This document shows positions 22,996 through 32,307 of a stretch of DNA of 64,000 nt, piece after piece. The first letter of the stretch is position 1. The number at the start of each line of letters is the position of its first letter. This stretch comes from Crossaster papposus (lineage: Eukaryota; Echinodermata; Asteroidea; Velatida; Solasteridae): the NCBI GenBank assembly GCA_037893245.1, contig JBAIAA010000021.1, positions 1,054,001-1,118,000 of the forward strand, written 5' to 3'. The position numbers and the translations under genes are program-made. Under the pieces are notes generated by a model. That model was not told the DNA's origin. It did not search any database and saw only the letters and a program-made list of their open reading frames with translations.

Positions 22996-23044
22996 TAAAT
23001 GACATCTTTAAATGACATCTTTAAATGACATCTTTAAATGACAT
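22989..23044. repeat. 13-bp tandem repeat, 4 copies
   Basis: ATCTTTAAATGAC repeated four times, starting at the ATCT that is native to MITE-A. Confidence 0.92.
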
Positions 23045-23208
23045 CATGTACACAACAAAAATTGTAAACCAACAAACTAATTGAGCAGAGGCAAAGCTTG
23101 ATTTACCGTTTACTAATTGGCCAAGCTTGAGTTACCGTTTACTAATTGGCCAAGCTTGAGTTACCGTTTACTAACTAGCCATTTTGTTTATTACCGGATT
23201 TCCTACAG

Positions 23209-23410
23209 TCTATGCTGTTGTCCAAAGCGGACAGCTATTCGAAGCGATCGCCCTCGTGCGGAGGGCGTCCTCTATGGGTGGAGAAGGCCGTGGCGAGTCG
23301 CATCAAGGTCCCGCACACGTTTGTGGTGCACAGCTACACCAAGCCGACGATATGCCAGTACTGTAGGAAGCTTTTAGTCGGGCTGTTTAGGCAAGGAATA
23401 CAATGCAAAG
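23209..23410 (+). CDS. PRKD: PKD exon D: linker and first part of C1b zinc finger
   Basis: Encodes a linker ([20 protein letters not shown]), then [20 protein letters not shown] and the first C1b ligands, following H-x12-C-x2-C-x13-C. C1b is the high-affinity phorbol ester site of vertebrate PKD. It enters in phase 0 after TTTCCTACAG and leaves in phase 1 at CAAATGCAAAG|GTATGT. The ATG at 23212 is an internal Met and not a start. Confidence 0.95.
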
Positions 23411-23576
23411 GTATGTCCGTATTTGGCAATAACCCTACTATAAACCTTGACCCTAACTCTCTAAGGTGTGTGCAAAGTCATAATGATTTTGGAGCATTGA
23501 GGACTATTAGGGTTAATACAAAGATACACATTTCTTATCTGTAACCACTAATTCAGCTTTGTATTTTTTGTTCAAG

Positions 23577-23654
23577 ACTGCAAGTTCAACTGTCACAAAC
23601 GCTGTGCTGTGAAAGTACCCAAGGATTGTCTAGGTGAAGCGCCACTGCACGAAC
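23577..23654 (+). CDS. PRKD: PKD exon E: end of C1b zinc finger
   Basis: A 78-nt exon encoding [11 protein letters not shown] then [15 protein letters not shown]. It completes the C1b zinc ligand set (C-x2-C-x4-H-x2-C-x7-C), so both fingers have all eight canonical ligands. The Asp codon is split G|AC across a 166-nt intron. It leaves in phase 1 at GAAC|GTAAGT, a near-consensus donor. Confidence 0.95.
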
Positions 23655-23746
23655 GTAAGTACAAGTAGTGTATGCTGTCATGAGGCAAATAGTAGGAGTC
23701 AAGGCACCAGTCTATCTGACCAGTCAATCTGACCATCAGCCTCTCT

Positions 23747-23983
23747 TTAACCAGTTTGCGTTGGTTGCCGTGTATACACAATTATTTTTTAGTAACTCAA
23801 AATGGATGTCGGATAAGCAAGGCCGTAAATATCTGTCAGCGATTGGCTCGCAGTGAGCGAGGCTGGAAATAGAAGGGTGTGCTACCCACAGATGCCGGCC
23901 TGAACCCATCCTGGATCGAGGTTAGTAAAAAAACAATTCCGCGCCTAGTCAATGTCAAAATATTCCAAGCGCGAACTAGTTAA
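23747..23983 (+). mobile_element. MITE-B copy, TTAA-flanked
   Basis: Starts TTAACCAGTTTGCGTTGGTT and ends CAAGCGCGAACTAGTTAA. The final TTAA is also the first TTAA of the MITE-A fragment that follows. Confidence 0.85.
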
Positions 23984-24014
23984 AGGTAGGATACACCATT
24001 GGTAATTGCTTGAG
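23980..24014 (+). mobile_element. MITE-A left-end fragment
   Basis: TTAAAGGTAGGATACACCAT then TGGTAATTGCTTGAG, after which similarity stops. Confidence 0.8.
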
Positions 24015-24691
24015 TCCGAAGATCGTGACTTATTTATATATTTTTTCAATTTTGCTAGATACACACCATTTTCACGAAAAGAGAGAAAAGTCTTGTTTTA
24101 GGAAAAGTACATTTGAAGTTGGTCACTTTTTGCTTTGTAATTTGGCACTATGTTGACCTAACTAGAGTAACTACCGTACATGTACAATACACGAAAGAAC
24201 ACATATTAATTGCCCTAAAACTCACAAAATAATGTTCAAAGGTATTAATTAAAACCGCTCAATTAGTAATGAAACATTTTTTATCTCTTTGTGAAAATGC
24301 TAAAAAACAATGAACGTTTGGCAGCAGTTTTGCCCACCGCATACAGACTTTTATGAAAAACTGCAAAATACGCTCGCTCAGGCAAAATCAACTTTGTCTC
24401 TTCATGAAAATAGTAGTTACATAGTACGCACAAAGTACACGCAATGGTTTGATGGGCAAAACGGTAAATGGTAGAGGAAAGTTAACCGAACTCTCTATTA
24501 TTCTTGGGATTTCACTGCTTTAAACTGATATTGACAAAAATAACTTTGCCAGGATATTTGTTGCTACTTACAAATACTGAAGCAATTTTGGCTAGAAAAA
24601 TAAGTCTTGAAAAATCTCTGTGATATTGGCCACTTTTTTTCTTCGAGAAAACGGTGACGAAATGACTGATTCTATTTCCCGGTATTCTCAG

Positions 24692-24845
24692 GCGAGAGCG
24701 AAGACCAAGAGAAGCTGAACGAGAGCGATGAGAATGAGCCTGAAGATAACGATGCCTCTGCCAATCGGGACAGCCTAGGAGACGCCCAGTACGAGGATGT
24801 AGGAGCAGAGGCTGATAGTCCACCAGGCCCTGATAACCCTCTCAG
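24692..24845 (+). CDS. PRKD: PKD exon F: acidic linker between C1b and PH
   Basis: Encodes an Asp/Glu-rich stretch (RESEDQEKLNESDENEPEDN, then DASANRDSLGDAQYEDVG and AEADSPPGPDNPL). Vertebrate PKDs also have an acidic segment between C1b and the PH domain, described in the family as contributing to control of kinase activity. It enters in phase 1 (C|GC gives Arg) and leaves in phase 2 at CTCAG|GTTAGT. Two degenerate copies of its 3' end lie about 1.8-1.9 kb downstream (near 26636 and 26738). Confidence 0.88.
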
Positions 24846-25017
24846 GTTAGTCCATTACTGCATGGTCCTTAACCCTCGTAAACTACATGTATGTGACCTT
24901 AAGGCCTACATTGTATATATATATATATATATAGTTGACGCTACTGGAGTCTTACTCGACTTGGACGTTGTGACTAATGTTTTTTTCCAATTCTCTAAAT
25001 TTGTATCGGCCATCCAG

Positions 25018-25092
25018 CCCGATCCTAGGCAGCACAAACAGCCTGATCGTGCTTAAGGCCGATGGCGTTGAGATCGTCTATGATCTTTACAG
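25018..25092 (+). CDS. PRKD: PKD exon G: probable 25-residue cassette exon
   Basis: A 75-nt open exon between CATCCAG and AG|GTAGGT. It encodes SPILGSTNSLIVLKADGVEI then VYDLY in the acidic linker region before the PH domain. It starts and ends in phase 2, so including or skipping it keeps the frame (exon F ends AG, exon H begins C, giving Ser either way). No obvious counterpart is recalled in vertebrate PKDs, so the call rests on splice sites, phase and open frame. A LINE remnant begins about 80 nt downstream. Confidence 0.68.
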
Positions 25093-25169
25093 GTAGGTGT
25101 TTTGCGAGTGAAAGTGCGAACAGAAGAAACAACAAGTGAGAGACCTTCTGAGCACATACCGGTACATGT

Positions 25170-26660
25170 ACCATGATAATATCTATAGAAAAGACTAAGA
25201 GAACCAACAGAGCGTCTAACGGAAAGAGGTTCTAGAGATGATGCCCAGTCCAATCCTGTGGATTCTGAGTAGAGACAGGTAGCAGACTGGAGCCTCAGCC
25301 CAGATATGGCTGCAATATTCCATGGCTGGTCATATAGTGGACTTGTACAAATGAAGTATGGCAGTTGGTGGAAGATACCGACATACACAATACAAGCAGC
25401 CTAGACGCTGAGATGCTCTTTTAGCTTCTTGTATATCATAGATGTATTTGTCCCAGCTGAGGTTGGAGGTTATATCCAATCCAAGCAGACGGATACCTGT
25501 GTTCCTGCAATGAAGGGGAGTACAGAAACAATTTGGAAAAGGAAGGTGATCTTGAGTCTTCCTTTGATTGAAAGTAACAAGCCAGTCATTACATCAGCTA
25601 ACAATATTAGCAAGGTCCTGGTTGAGAGTAGCACTGGCTTGAGCATGAAGTGTTGACGAAGAACCTGGGTTTGTGGCAAACAATGTTGTATCGTCAGCGT
25701 AGATGGCTAAGTAAGAACAACGTAGGGTCTAATAATACGGAACCCTGAGGTACCCCTTGCATTAATACTATGAATAGGGGAGGGTTGACCCTCAAGAACC
25801 ACTGAGATATGACGATCACTAAGAAATCGGAGATTATTGCGAGTAGTTGACCAGTGATACCATATGATTTTAATTTGTGGATGAGACCCCTGTGCCAAAC
25901 TTTATCAAAGGCTTTTGAAATGTCAAGGTGCACAAACCTGGCTTCACCACGAGGATCCAAGGCCCTATTCATAAGCTTGGTGATGAGAGCTAGAACATCA
26001 TCAGTAGACCGTGAATGCTGGAAGCCATACTAAACATCAGGGAGAAGATTGTGGCCCTCCAAATAATATAAGAGATGCTTGTTGATCAGGCATTCAAATA
26101 CTTTACTTATGATTGGAAGAAGGCTGATAGTTAGAGGCATTAGACTTCTCCCCACAGAACCCTTGAACACTGGAATAACAGATGCCAAATTCTAACTGGA
26201 AAAAAACCAAAGATAGAAATAATATAAGAGATGCTTGTTGATCAGGCATTCAAATACTTTACTTATGATTGGAAGAAGGCTGATAGTTAGAGGCATTAGA
26301 CTTCTCCCCACAGAACCCTTGAACACTGGAATAACAGATGCCAAATTCTAACTGGAAAAAAACGAAAGATAGACATAGATTGTACAATTTGACAAAACAG
26401 GTGACAACTCTGAGGAACACTTTTTAAGAAAGATTGCAAGGATTTAATTCGGGCCAGTAGCCTTCGAGGTATCAAGGCCTTGGAAGACTTTACCCACTTC
26501 ACGGGGTGTGATGATAACGGAAGATACTTCACTATTACTTTGAGGATGGCAGGCAGGTAGTGGATGACCCTGGTCATTAAGTGTAGAGTTTTCTGCAAAA
26601 TGCTCAACTAAGAGGTTAACTTTGTTAGTGGGAGTTGAAAACCCTCTCATGTTGGTCCAT
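25170..26660 (-). pseudogene. Jockey-superfamily LINE remnant with broken reverse transcriptase
   Basis: Minus-strand pieces read in order VGKVFQGLDTSKATGPN (fingers), then HLDISKAFDKVWHRGLIHKL, MQGVPQGSVLLDP, a YADDTTLFATNP block in another frame, and RPAMEYCSHIWAEAP (thumb). Several frame changes break it. It differs from the CR1/L2-like copy at 15442, so it is a second family. A 156-bp tandem duplication lies inside (26062-26373). Confidence 0.85.
26062..26373. repeat. 156-bp tandem duplication inside the LINE remnant
   Basis: AATAATATAAGAGATGCTTG at 26062 recurs at 26218, and the whole 156-bp block is almost identical, ending near GAAAGATAGACATAG. Confidence 0.92.
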
Positions 26661-26695
26661 TACTGCAAGGTCCTTAACCCTTGTCATCTAAGGCT
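26636..26695 (+). pseudogene. Degenerate copy of exon F end and its intron start
   Basis: AACCCTCTCATGTTGGTCCA then TTACTGCAAGGTCCTTAACC matches 24834-24885 (AACCCTCTCAGGTTAGTCCA then TTACTGCATGGTCCTTAACC). The donor AG|GT is changed to AT|GT. Confidence 0.75.
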
Positions 26696-26737
26696 CCTTG
26701 CCTAGGCTATGACACCGTAGAATGTAGTACACGTACC

Positions 26738-26800
26738 AGAGGCTGATAGTCCACCGGGCGCTGATAACTCTCTCAGGTTTATCCATTATTGCAGGGTCAC
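26738..26800 (+). pseudogene. Second degenerate copy of exon F end, donor GT kept
   Basis: AGAGGCTGATAGTCCACCGG then GCGCTGATAACTCTCTCAG|GTTTAT matches the end of exon F. In the same frame it reads EADSPPGADNSL. A CAG precedes it (26737-26739), so a mini-exon of about 37 nt is conceivable; that length would shift the frame, so it is probably a relic. Confidence 0.75.
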
Positions 26801-27087
26801 ATTGGGTGGAATAGGCCACATTGGGTGTGGGCGTAACCAACCCCTCTTCCCAATTACGTTTTTCTAAAACAGTATATTGCATATCACCTTATATCACCTT
26901 AAAGGCCACCTCAAGGTTTGCTATCCACACTTCGTCACCTAAGGGTCTCTGATGAAGATGATGTCACCTCAAGGTCCTCATCCTGGATAAATTCAGCCAA
27001 CGGTTGACATGGAATATACATTGTATGCCTTCCTGAAATGAAAAGCAGACAAAAATCCGATTAGTGTTCGTAGTGGTGACACAATTG

Positions 27088-27423
27088 CAGGGTTCGAGCT
27101 AGGACTTTTTTTAGTGTAAATTATGTAAATTATGTAATTAGGTAAATTATCAGATTGCAAAGCATTGCGAGTGCAGCGAGCGGAGCTCTCGCGCCCCACG
27201 ACCGGGGGTCCAGTTCATTTTTGCATGTTTCTGTGAAAGTCTAGCTAAGTTAATAAAATGAATTACTACATGAACATGATTAACGTGGCTTTGTATCTCC
27301 TCTCTTTCTTTTGTGCCCATAATTTAATATTATTGGCACAGCCAATTTGAACCCAAGAGCCGGACGACAATTTGCAGTACCGGGCGGTACCGCCCGGCGC
27401 CGCCCACTGTGGCTAGAACCCTG
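27088..27423. mobile_element. hAT-like MITE with 8-bp target duplication
   Basis: Ends CAGGGTTCGAGCTAG and CTAGAACCCTG form an inverted repeat. Both sides carry CACAATTG (27080-27087 and 27424-27431), an 8-bp target-site duplication as in hAT transposons. Length is 336 bp. The interior includes the palindrome GGCGGTACCGCC. No transposase is present. Confidence 0.88.
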
Positions 27424-27482
27424 CACAATTGTACATCTCTGTACAACTATTGACTCCTGTGGTGTTTGTGATTTCTTAACAG

Positions 27483-27606
27483 CCCTGTACAGAGCAACAA
27501 CATTCCACTGATGCGCATCGTTCAGTCTATTAAGCACACCAAAAGGAGAAGCTCCCAGGTGTTGAAGGAAGGCTGGATGGTGCACTGTACAGACAAAGAC
27601 AGCATG
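27483..27606 (+). CDS. PRKD: PKD exon H: start of PH domain
   Basis: Encodes [18 protein letters not shown], then [20 protein letters not shown] and DSM. The NNIPLMR-VQS-KHTKR-SS motif and KEGWMVH strand are strongly PKD-specific and start the PH domain, which restrains the kinase in the resting enzyme. It enters in phase 2 and leaves in phase 0 at AGCATG|GTAGGA. A 336-bp hAT-like MITE ends only 59 nt before the exon. Confidence 0.95.
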
Positions 27607-28002
27607 GTAGGACAGACAGTCATTCATTAGTAATAATAATAGCGAGCTATCGATTCAGAGACGGAGACATGTTCCGTTTTGCGCATGCGTAGATCGGTGT
27701 TTTCGCTCGGCTTAATGCTTCTTTGTCTCCCGTCCCCAATCGAAAGCTCGCATAATAATAATAATAGGGGGCTTATCATCTTTACTGGCAGCTGATAAGA
27801 ATTGCGAAGGATGCGGCTACAACGTGGTCGAGTCGATGGGGTGTAGACAGCCGCCATACGACTCTATATTTGACCACGGAGCACAGCCAGAGGTTAATTG
27901 AATTTTGCTTACAATTATTATCCCTGTTCATCAGGAACGAGACCATTTCTGCAGCAGCTCGAGATCAGTGCAATTTGATCTCTACCTTCACAAGTACCCA
28001 TT

Positions 28003-28105
28003 TATACTCCTGGGTGGAGGGAGGCAATAACAGTGAAGTGTCTTGCCTAAGAACACAAGTACTATGTTCCCGTCAGGATTCGAACCCGTGTACCATCGCA
28101 CATGA
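28003..28105 (-). mobile_element. SINE-like fragment
   Basis: GAGGGAGGCAATAACAGTGA then AGTGTCTTGCCTAAGAACAC and CAGGATTCGAACCCGTG resemble the SINE pattern (K/R)TGTCTTGCC-AAG-ACAC with a reversed B-box-like GGATTCGAACCC. Confidence 0.5.
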
Positions 28106-28343
28106 GTCAAACACCGTAACATACAAGCCTCAAACAAGCCTTGGCTTTTGCATACAATCCAGCCCTTTTATTTTATTGTCTCGAAACGGGTGCAATTTTC
28201 AAGCAACCTTTGTCAGGCAAACATTTTGTGTGGAAATTTGCCGGTCATTTGTTGGATGAAGAAATAATGGACGCATTTCCCTTCTCTAGTAAATTTCGTA
28301 TAATTATTTTGTGGATTTTCCCCCACTCTCTCCTGTGCTAAAG

Positions 28344-28694
28344 TAGGGTTCCCACCGCATCCTGGAAATCAGGGAAACCTGAACATTTAGTTTTGCTTTT
28401 TTTTCCAGTCAGGGAATTTGAGAAAAATGCTTAAAATCAGGAAAAAGTCGGGGATTTTGATTGGCCCAAAATAGTGAAAGCGGTCAGTCTCGTTGCTCAA
28501 CAGCGTATCCACTGGATGATCGGCTATGGAGGAAATCCCTTTATCTCTTTTTAGTCAGACCACCATGTGACAACATTGAAGACGTGTCAAACTGGACACA
28601 GGTCGGAATAATTATTCTGAAATTTTGAAAATTCATCAGGGAAAACTCAGGGAAAATCAGGGAAAGTTGTTTTCATCTAATGGTGGAAACCCTG
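28344..28694. mobile_element. hAT-like MITE, degenerate ends
   Basis: Left TAGGGTTCCCACC and right GGTGGAAACCCTG are inverted. The interior repeats AATCAGGGAAA-type words (near 28365, 28435, 28640, 28660). No clean 8-bp target duplication is visible. Confidence 0.6.
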
Positions 28695-28767
28695 TAAATT
28701 CGGCGAAATAAGCGCAAAGGAAGTGATTCACTCACCCTAATCTGTCGGTATTGCACTTTGAAATAAT

Positions 28768-28876
28768 TGTGACCCAGCACAAGTAAATGAGACACTTTGC
28801 GGCAAAAATATAAATTGAGATTTTGATTTCATCATTTAAAGCTTGTTTAGCTTTGTGCTGGGTCACAATTATGCAA
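28768..28876. mobile_element. GTGACCC foldback, shortened right arm
   Basis: Starts AATTGTGACCCAGCAC and ends GTGCTGGGTCACAATT, with GAGACACTTTGCGGCAAAAA then TTGAGATTTTGATTTCATCA inside. It is the same family as 46751-46915 but most of the right arm is deleted. Confidence 0.85.
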
Positions 28877-29094
28877 AAGCTAATTATAGTATGATCTAAA
28901 AAAAAAGTACTGGGAAATTATTTGCGACAGAAAATTGCATTTCCTACATTAAAAAAACAATTGGCAAATCCGTATGCCATGAAAAGTTTGTTTTGTAAAA
29001 AAGTTGAGATTTCATTAGAAATATTCTTTACGCCTTTGACATCGTTGACAATTATAATACCAAGACGGGGTTTTAAGTTAAACTTATAAGTATT

Positions 29095-29202
29095 TAGCTC
29101 TCGTCTTTGCTCTCGAATTTCTGTCCTTGCTCGTGACGTGATTATGCGTCATCCGTTTTGAATCTGAGGAAAACTGCGTTTGTATACGTCATCCGGCGCG
29201 AA
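29095..29202 (-). mobile_element. MITE-B fragment
   Basis: GCGTCATCCGTTTTGAATCT then GAGGAAAACTGCGTTTGTAT and CGTCATCCGGCGCGAACTG is the reverse complement of the MITE-B left half. The TTAA is lost at the LINE junction. Confidence 0.75.
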
Positions 29203-29204
29203 CT

Positions 29205-29656
29205 GCTCGCCTCATCACCTTATCCAGACGCACCACTCACATCACCCCCGTCTTAAAGTCCCTCCACTGGCTCCCCATCATTGATCGCATTGCCTTCAAG
29301 ATCCTCCTTCTTGCTTTCAGGTCACGACAAGGAACTTCACCGGACTACATCAGACATTATCACGCAATATCAACCGTCGCGTAGTCTTCAATCAGCCAGA
29401 GCGCTACAGCTTACGGTTCCCCGTACCAATCACTCTTGGGGAGACCGGTCTTTTTCACGCGCCGCTCCCAAACTCTGGAACAAATTACCTTTTGAAATTC
29501 GTCAGTCATCATCATTGTCTGTATTTAAATCTTCTCTAAAAACCCACATGTTTACCTCACGGTTTTGTGATTAAAAACAATCTGTTTTGTGTGCGCCATG
29601 AGCGTCTTGCTTGGCGGATACCGGCGCCTTATAAATGTTCATTATTATTATTATTA
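29205..29656 (+). pseudogene. LINE 3' end with reverse-transcriptase C-terminus
   Basis: The plus-strand frame at 29281-29574 ends with SWGDRSFSRAAPKLWNKLPF then SLSVFKSSLKTHMF, the usual C-terminus of CR1/L2-like ORF2. The upstream part (CTGGCTCCCCATCATTGATC) is in another frame. The tail GGCGCCTTATAAATGTTC ends in (ATT)n. Confidence 0.85.
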
Positions 29657-29687
29657 TAACTGGTTAACTACAGTTGCCTTTCTTTAC

Positions 29688-29813
29688 CCAAGAATATAAA
29701 TGGGGACCCGAGAAGGTCCATGGCCTGATGAACATGGTAATCATTGTAAAGCGCTTTGAGATCATTGATACGATGGAGAGCGCTCTATGCGCACAAGAAT
29801 CATTATTATTAGT
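29688..29813 (+). repeat. 3' end of another interspersed repeat
   Basis: AAGCGCTTTGAGATCATTGA then GAGAGCGCTCTATGCGCACA and AGAATCATTATTATTA has the form of a non-LTR element or SINE 3' tail. Confidence 0.5.
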
Positions 29814-29944
29814 GATGTCAATTTGTGTGACATTATCGGTTGGTAATGCAAATCAGTTTTAACAAACTATAATAGTGTATGAAGTAGTATCGATTAGTTT
29901 TTCCTTTCTGTCACGATCCATTCTCTATTGATTTTTGCTTGTAG

Positions 29945-30022
29945 CGTAAGCGGCACTTCTGGAGGATAGACACCAAGTCCATCACGCTATATCAAAGTGA
30001 GGGTAGCACACGGTACTACAAG
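29945..30022 (+). CDS. PRKD: PKD exon I: middle of PH domain
   Basis: A 78-nt, phase 0-0 exon encoding [20 protein letters not shown] then STRYYK. The RKRHFWRID and ITLYQ strands align with the PH domain of vertebrate PKD (RKRHYWRLD, ITLFQ). The paired Tyr followed by Lys-Glu corresponds to the region where vertebrate PKD1 is Tyr-phosphorylated under oxidative stress; conservation of that use is an inference. The donor is AAG|GTAGGT. Confidence 0.95.
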
Positions 30023-30340
30023 GTAGGTATTAATTAAGAAGTCAACACTTCTAAGTATGTCATCGGTCACTGGTAACCCGAAACATCTCTGAGACTTTCT
30101 AGAGCTACTAGACTCTTGAATCCTAACCTTTCAGATTCCAAGATCCACCAGGCATGCTTTTGAAAGATTTTGTAGGATTTAGGAAAGTACCGGTACATCC
30201 CGGCTACTTACACTGCACTAATGTGCCAAACTGACCCGACCCAAACCGACTTTTGATCGGATTGGGTTGGTTTTTTAATCATTTCAGTAGGGTTAGGTTG
30301 GTTTCGGTTTGGCGTGATTTTTGGGTCGGACTGGGTTCGG

Positions 30341-30619
30341 TTAAAGGTAGTATACACCATTTGCAGATATCGAAAATATTTACTACCGAATTATTAAGAA
30401 ATATCTTACTCAATTGAAAGTAAAAAAACAAAGATAACATAAGAATAACGGCTCGACCCCGGTTGAAAACAAACGCTGTTTTTCGTGCTTTTCTCGGCAT
30501 CCATGATTGTAAAACTTCGGAAAAGTCAGTTAAACGATTTTTACTATGAAATACAACCCCCCCAAATCTACCCATTCATGATAATTCAAGCAATTACCAA
30601 TGGTGTATACTACCTTTAA
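30341..30619 (-). mobile_element. MITE-A copy, reverse, internally deleted
   Basis: Starts TTAAAGGTAGTATACACCAT then TTGCAGATATCG and ends GGTGTATACTACCTTTAA. It lacks about 110 bp of the interior compared with 18691. Confidence 0.9.
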
Positions 30620-30974
30620 GCCATGTTGTGAAAACAAATGAAATAAACTGAAAATAACTGAAAAAAATAAACCGAAACGGGAAATTCACGTGGTGTATCA
30701 CTTTTTAACAGCTTCAGATTACAGCCAAATGTACGTGTTGTAGCGGCACATAAAAAATAAAAAAGGAACAGTAGACCGGAATGCGTGCACACAAAAAATA
30801 CACTGTAATTGTTTACATACCACGGGATTGTAAGATAAACAGGCGGACATTGCTTGATTAATAGATATTCATGCGTTACTGGTATAAGTTGAGGCCTGAA
30901 ACTGACATAATTTTCGTGAATTTTAGGATGATTTGCCCGAGCCAGCTTCTTCTTTTTTTCGGGGGGGGGGGGGG

Positions 30975-31148
30975 GTGTTCAGTTTCGTTTTTGCAAAAAT
31001 TCAATTTTTCAGAAAAATTACAGGATATCTAGCGCAAACATTTTGCTGGATGCCTACAATTATTATTTACTTTCAAATGAGTAAGATATTTTTCAATAAT
31101 TCGGTAGTAAATTGTTTTGATGTCTGCAAATGATGTATCCTAACTTTA
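30975..31148 (+). mobile_element. MITE-A right half
   Basis: ACAGGATATCTAGCGCAAAC, TTTTGCTGGATGCCTACAAT and TGCAAATGATGTATCCTAAC then TTTAA. A poly-G run (30961-30975) borders it on the left. Confidence 0.85.
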
Positions 31149-31205
31149 AAGCAAAACTACTGAACATAATAATAAAATAATAATACAAATAATAATAAAA
31201 CGCCC

Positions 31206-31455
31206 AAATGGGTACTTTGGGAGACAATCCCATAGAGTCGTGCAGAAAATAGATACTACCCTAACCCTTTTTTCTATGATCTTCGAGATTTATGCTATTT
31301 AGACCCAAATCTGTCTTCTCCAAGCAAAAATAACTCCCAAATATCGTTTTGTGGAGTAGCTAGACACTTAGGGAGACATTGAAATGTCTCCCTAAGTGCC
31401 ACTGTCTCCAAAGTGAATCAAAACTTTCGCTAATTTGTCTCCCAAAGTGCCCATT
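31206..31455. mobile_element. Foldback element with two nested inverted repeats
   Basis: Outer arms AATGGGTACTTTGGGAGACA and TGTCTCCCAAAGTGCCCATT. Inner palindrome CACTTAGGGAGACATT then GAAATGTCTCCCTAAGTG (31365-31399). GGGAGACA words point inward from both sides. Confidence 0.75.
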
Positions 31456-31916
31456 AAGTAAAATAATGAAATGCCTTACTTGACGGTTAGTGAATAACAG
31501 TCTCAAGCATACTGTGAAAAGTAGAATTTTGTTTCAATTTCCAATGTTTGACGGCTGGCAACTTTTGGGATAACTTGATTATTTCCAAACTATAACCCCA
31601 TTTCTTACATTTAGTCAGTTCACATTATATAAACAATATACATATACTGTGTATTAATAAGTGCAAGCCAACTAGTCTGGTTTGCCAAACCGAATGATTT
31701 CTAGACGTCTATAAATTGCTGTTTCGTCTGAAAGAAGTTAAGGAACCAGACAACCAGAAACTTTGACTATGAACATCTAATTTTCTAGTTTACACAAAAC
31801 TCTTTATATGCCATTGAAAATTTGAAAACGCTGTACAAAGTCTTGTGAAGACTAGAATTGCTAATTCCAAGTTGCCTGAATAGCATTGTGTTGTTGCAAT
31901 AATTATTGCTATAACT

Positions 31917-32273
31917 TAAAGGAAGTAGGATACACCATTTGCAGATATCGTAAAATGTTACTTCCGAATTATTAAGAATTATTTTACTTATTTGAAAGTA
32001 AATAATGATTGTAGGCATCCAGCAAAATGATTGCGCTAGATATCCTATAATTATTCCGAAATATTTAATTATATATAATTGGCGTTTAGGATTTTTTTAA
32101 ATAAAATTCAATTAAAAAAACAAACGAGAACAACATAAGAACCACATTCTCGGCATCCACGATTGTAAAACTTCAAACAGGTCAGTAAACGATATTTACT
32201 ATAAAATACAACCCCCCAAATCAACCCATTCCTGATAATTTAAGCACTTGCCAATAGTGTATCCCACCTTAAC
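31917..32273 (-). mobile_element. MITE-A copy, reverse
   Basis: TAAAGGAAGTAGGATACACC then ATTTGCAGATATCG, with right end AGTGTATCCCACCTTAA. It ends 34 nt before exon J. Confidence 0.88.
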
Positions 32274-32307
32274 TCTCCCAAATTTTCAAATACAAAAACC
32301 CTGTCAG

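Larger units (their letters stand above)
20800..23208 (+). other. PKD intron C-D
   Basis: Contains a GCTTAGCA-rich stretch (20810-20990), a fragment of an interspersed repeat with a poly-G run (21100-21260), a MITE-B copy (21844-22097), a truncated MITE-A (22674-22995) and a 13-bp tandem repeat (22989-23044). The segment just before exon D has three copies of CAAGCTTGAGTTACCG-like sequence (23094-23175). Confidence 0.8.
23655..24691 (+). other. PKD intron E-F
   Basis: Contains a MITE-B (23747-23983) joined to a left fragment of MITE-A (23980-24014). The remainder is AT-rich with no recognised feature. Confidence 0.8.
25093..27482 (+). other. PKD intron G-H with LINE, exon-F relics and hAT MITE
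   Basis: Contains an antisense LINE remnant (25170-26660), two copies of the 3' end of exon F (26636-26695, 26738-26800), and a hAT-like MITE (27088-27423). The 60 nt before exon H holds the acceptor TTTCTTAACAG. Confidence 0.85.
27607..29944 (+). other. PKD intron H-I
   Basis: Contains a small palindromic (TAA)n-associated segment (27640-27770), a SINE-like piece (28003-28105), a hAT-like MITE (28344-28694), a GTGACCC foldback (28768-28876), a partial MITE-B (29095-29202), a LINE 3' end (29205-29656) and another repeat 3' end (29688-29813). Confidence 0.8.
30023..32307 (+). other. PKD intron I-J, mostly MITE sequence
   Basis: Contains three MITE-A copies (30341-30619, 30975-31148, 31917-32273) and a foldback (31206-31455). 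(AAT)n-like sequence lies near 31160-31200. Confidence 0.85.

Noticed and set aside
25053-25388. 111-codon minus-strand frame
   Set aside because: Overlaps the LINE thumb region in a wrong frame and the antisense of exon G.
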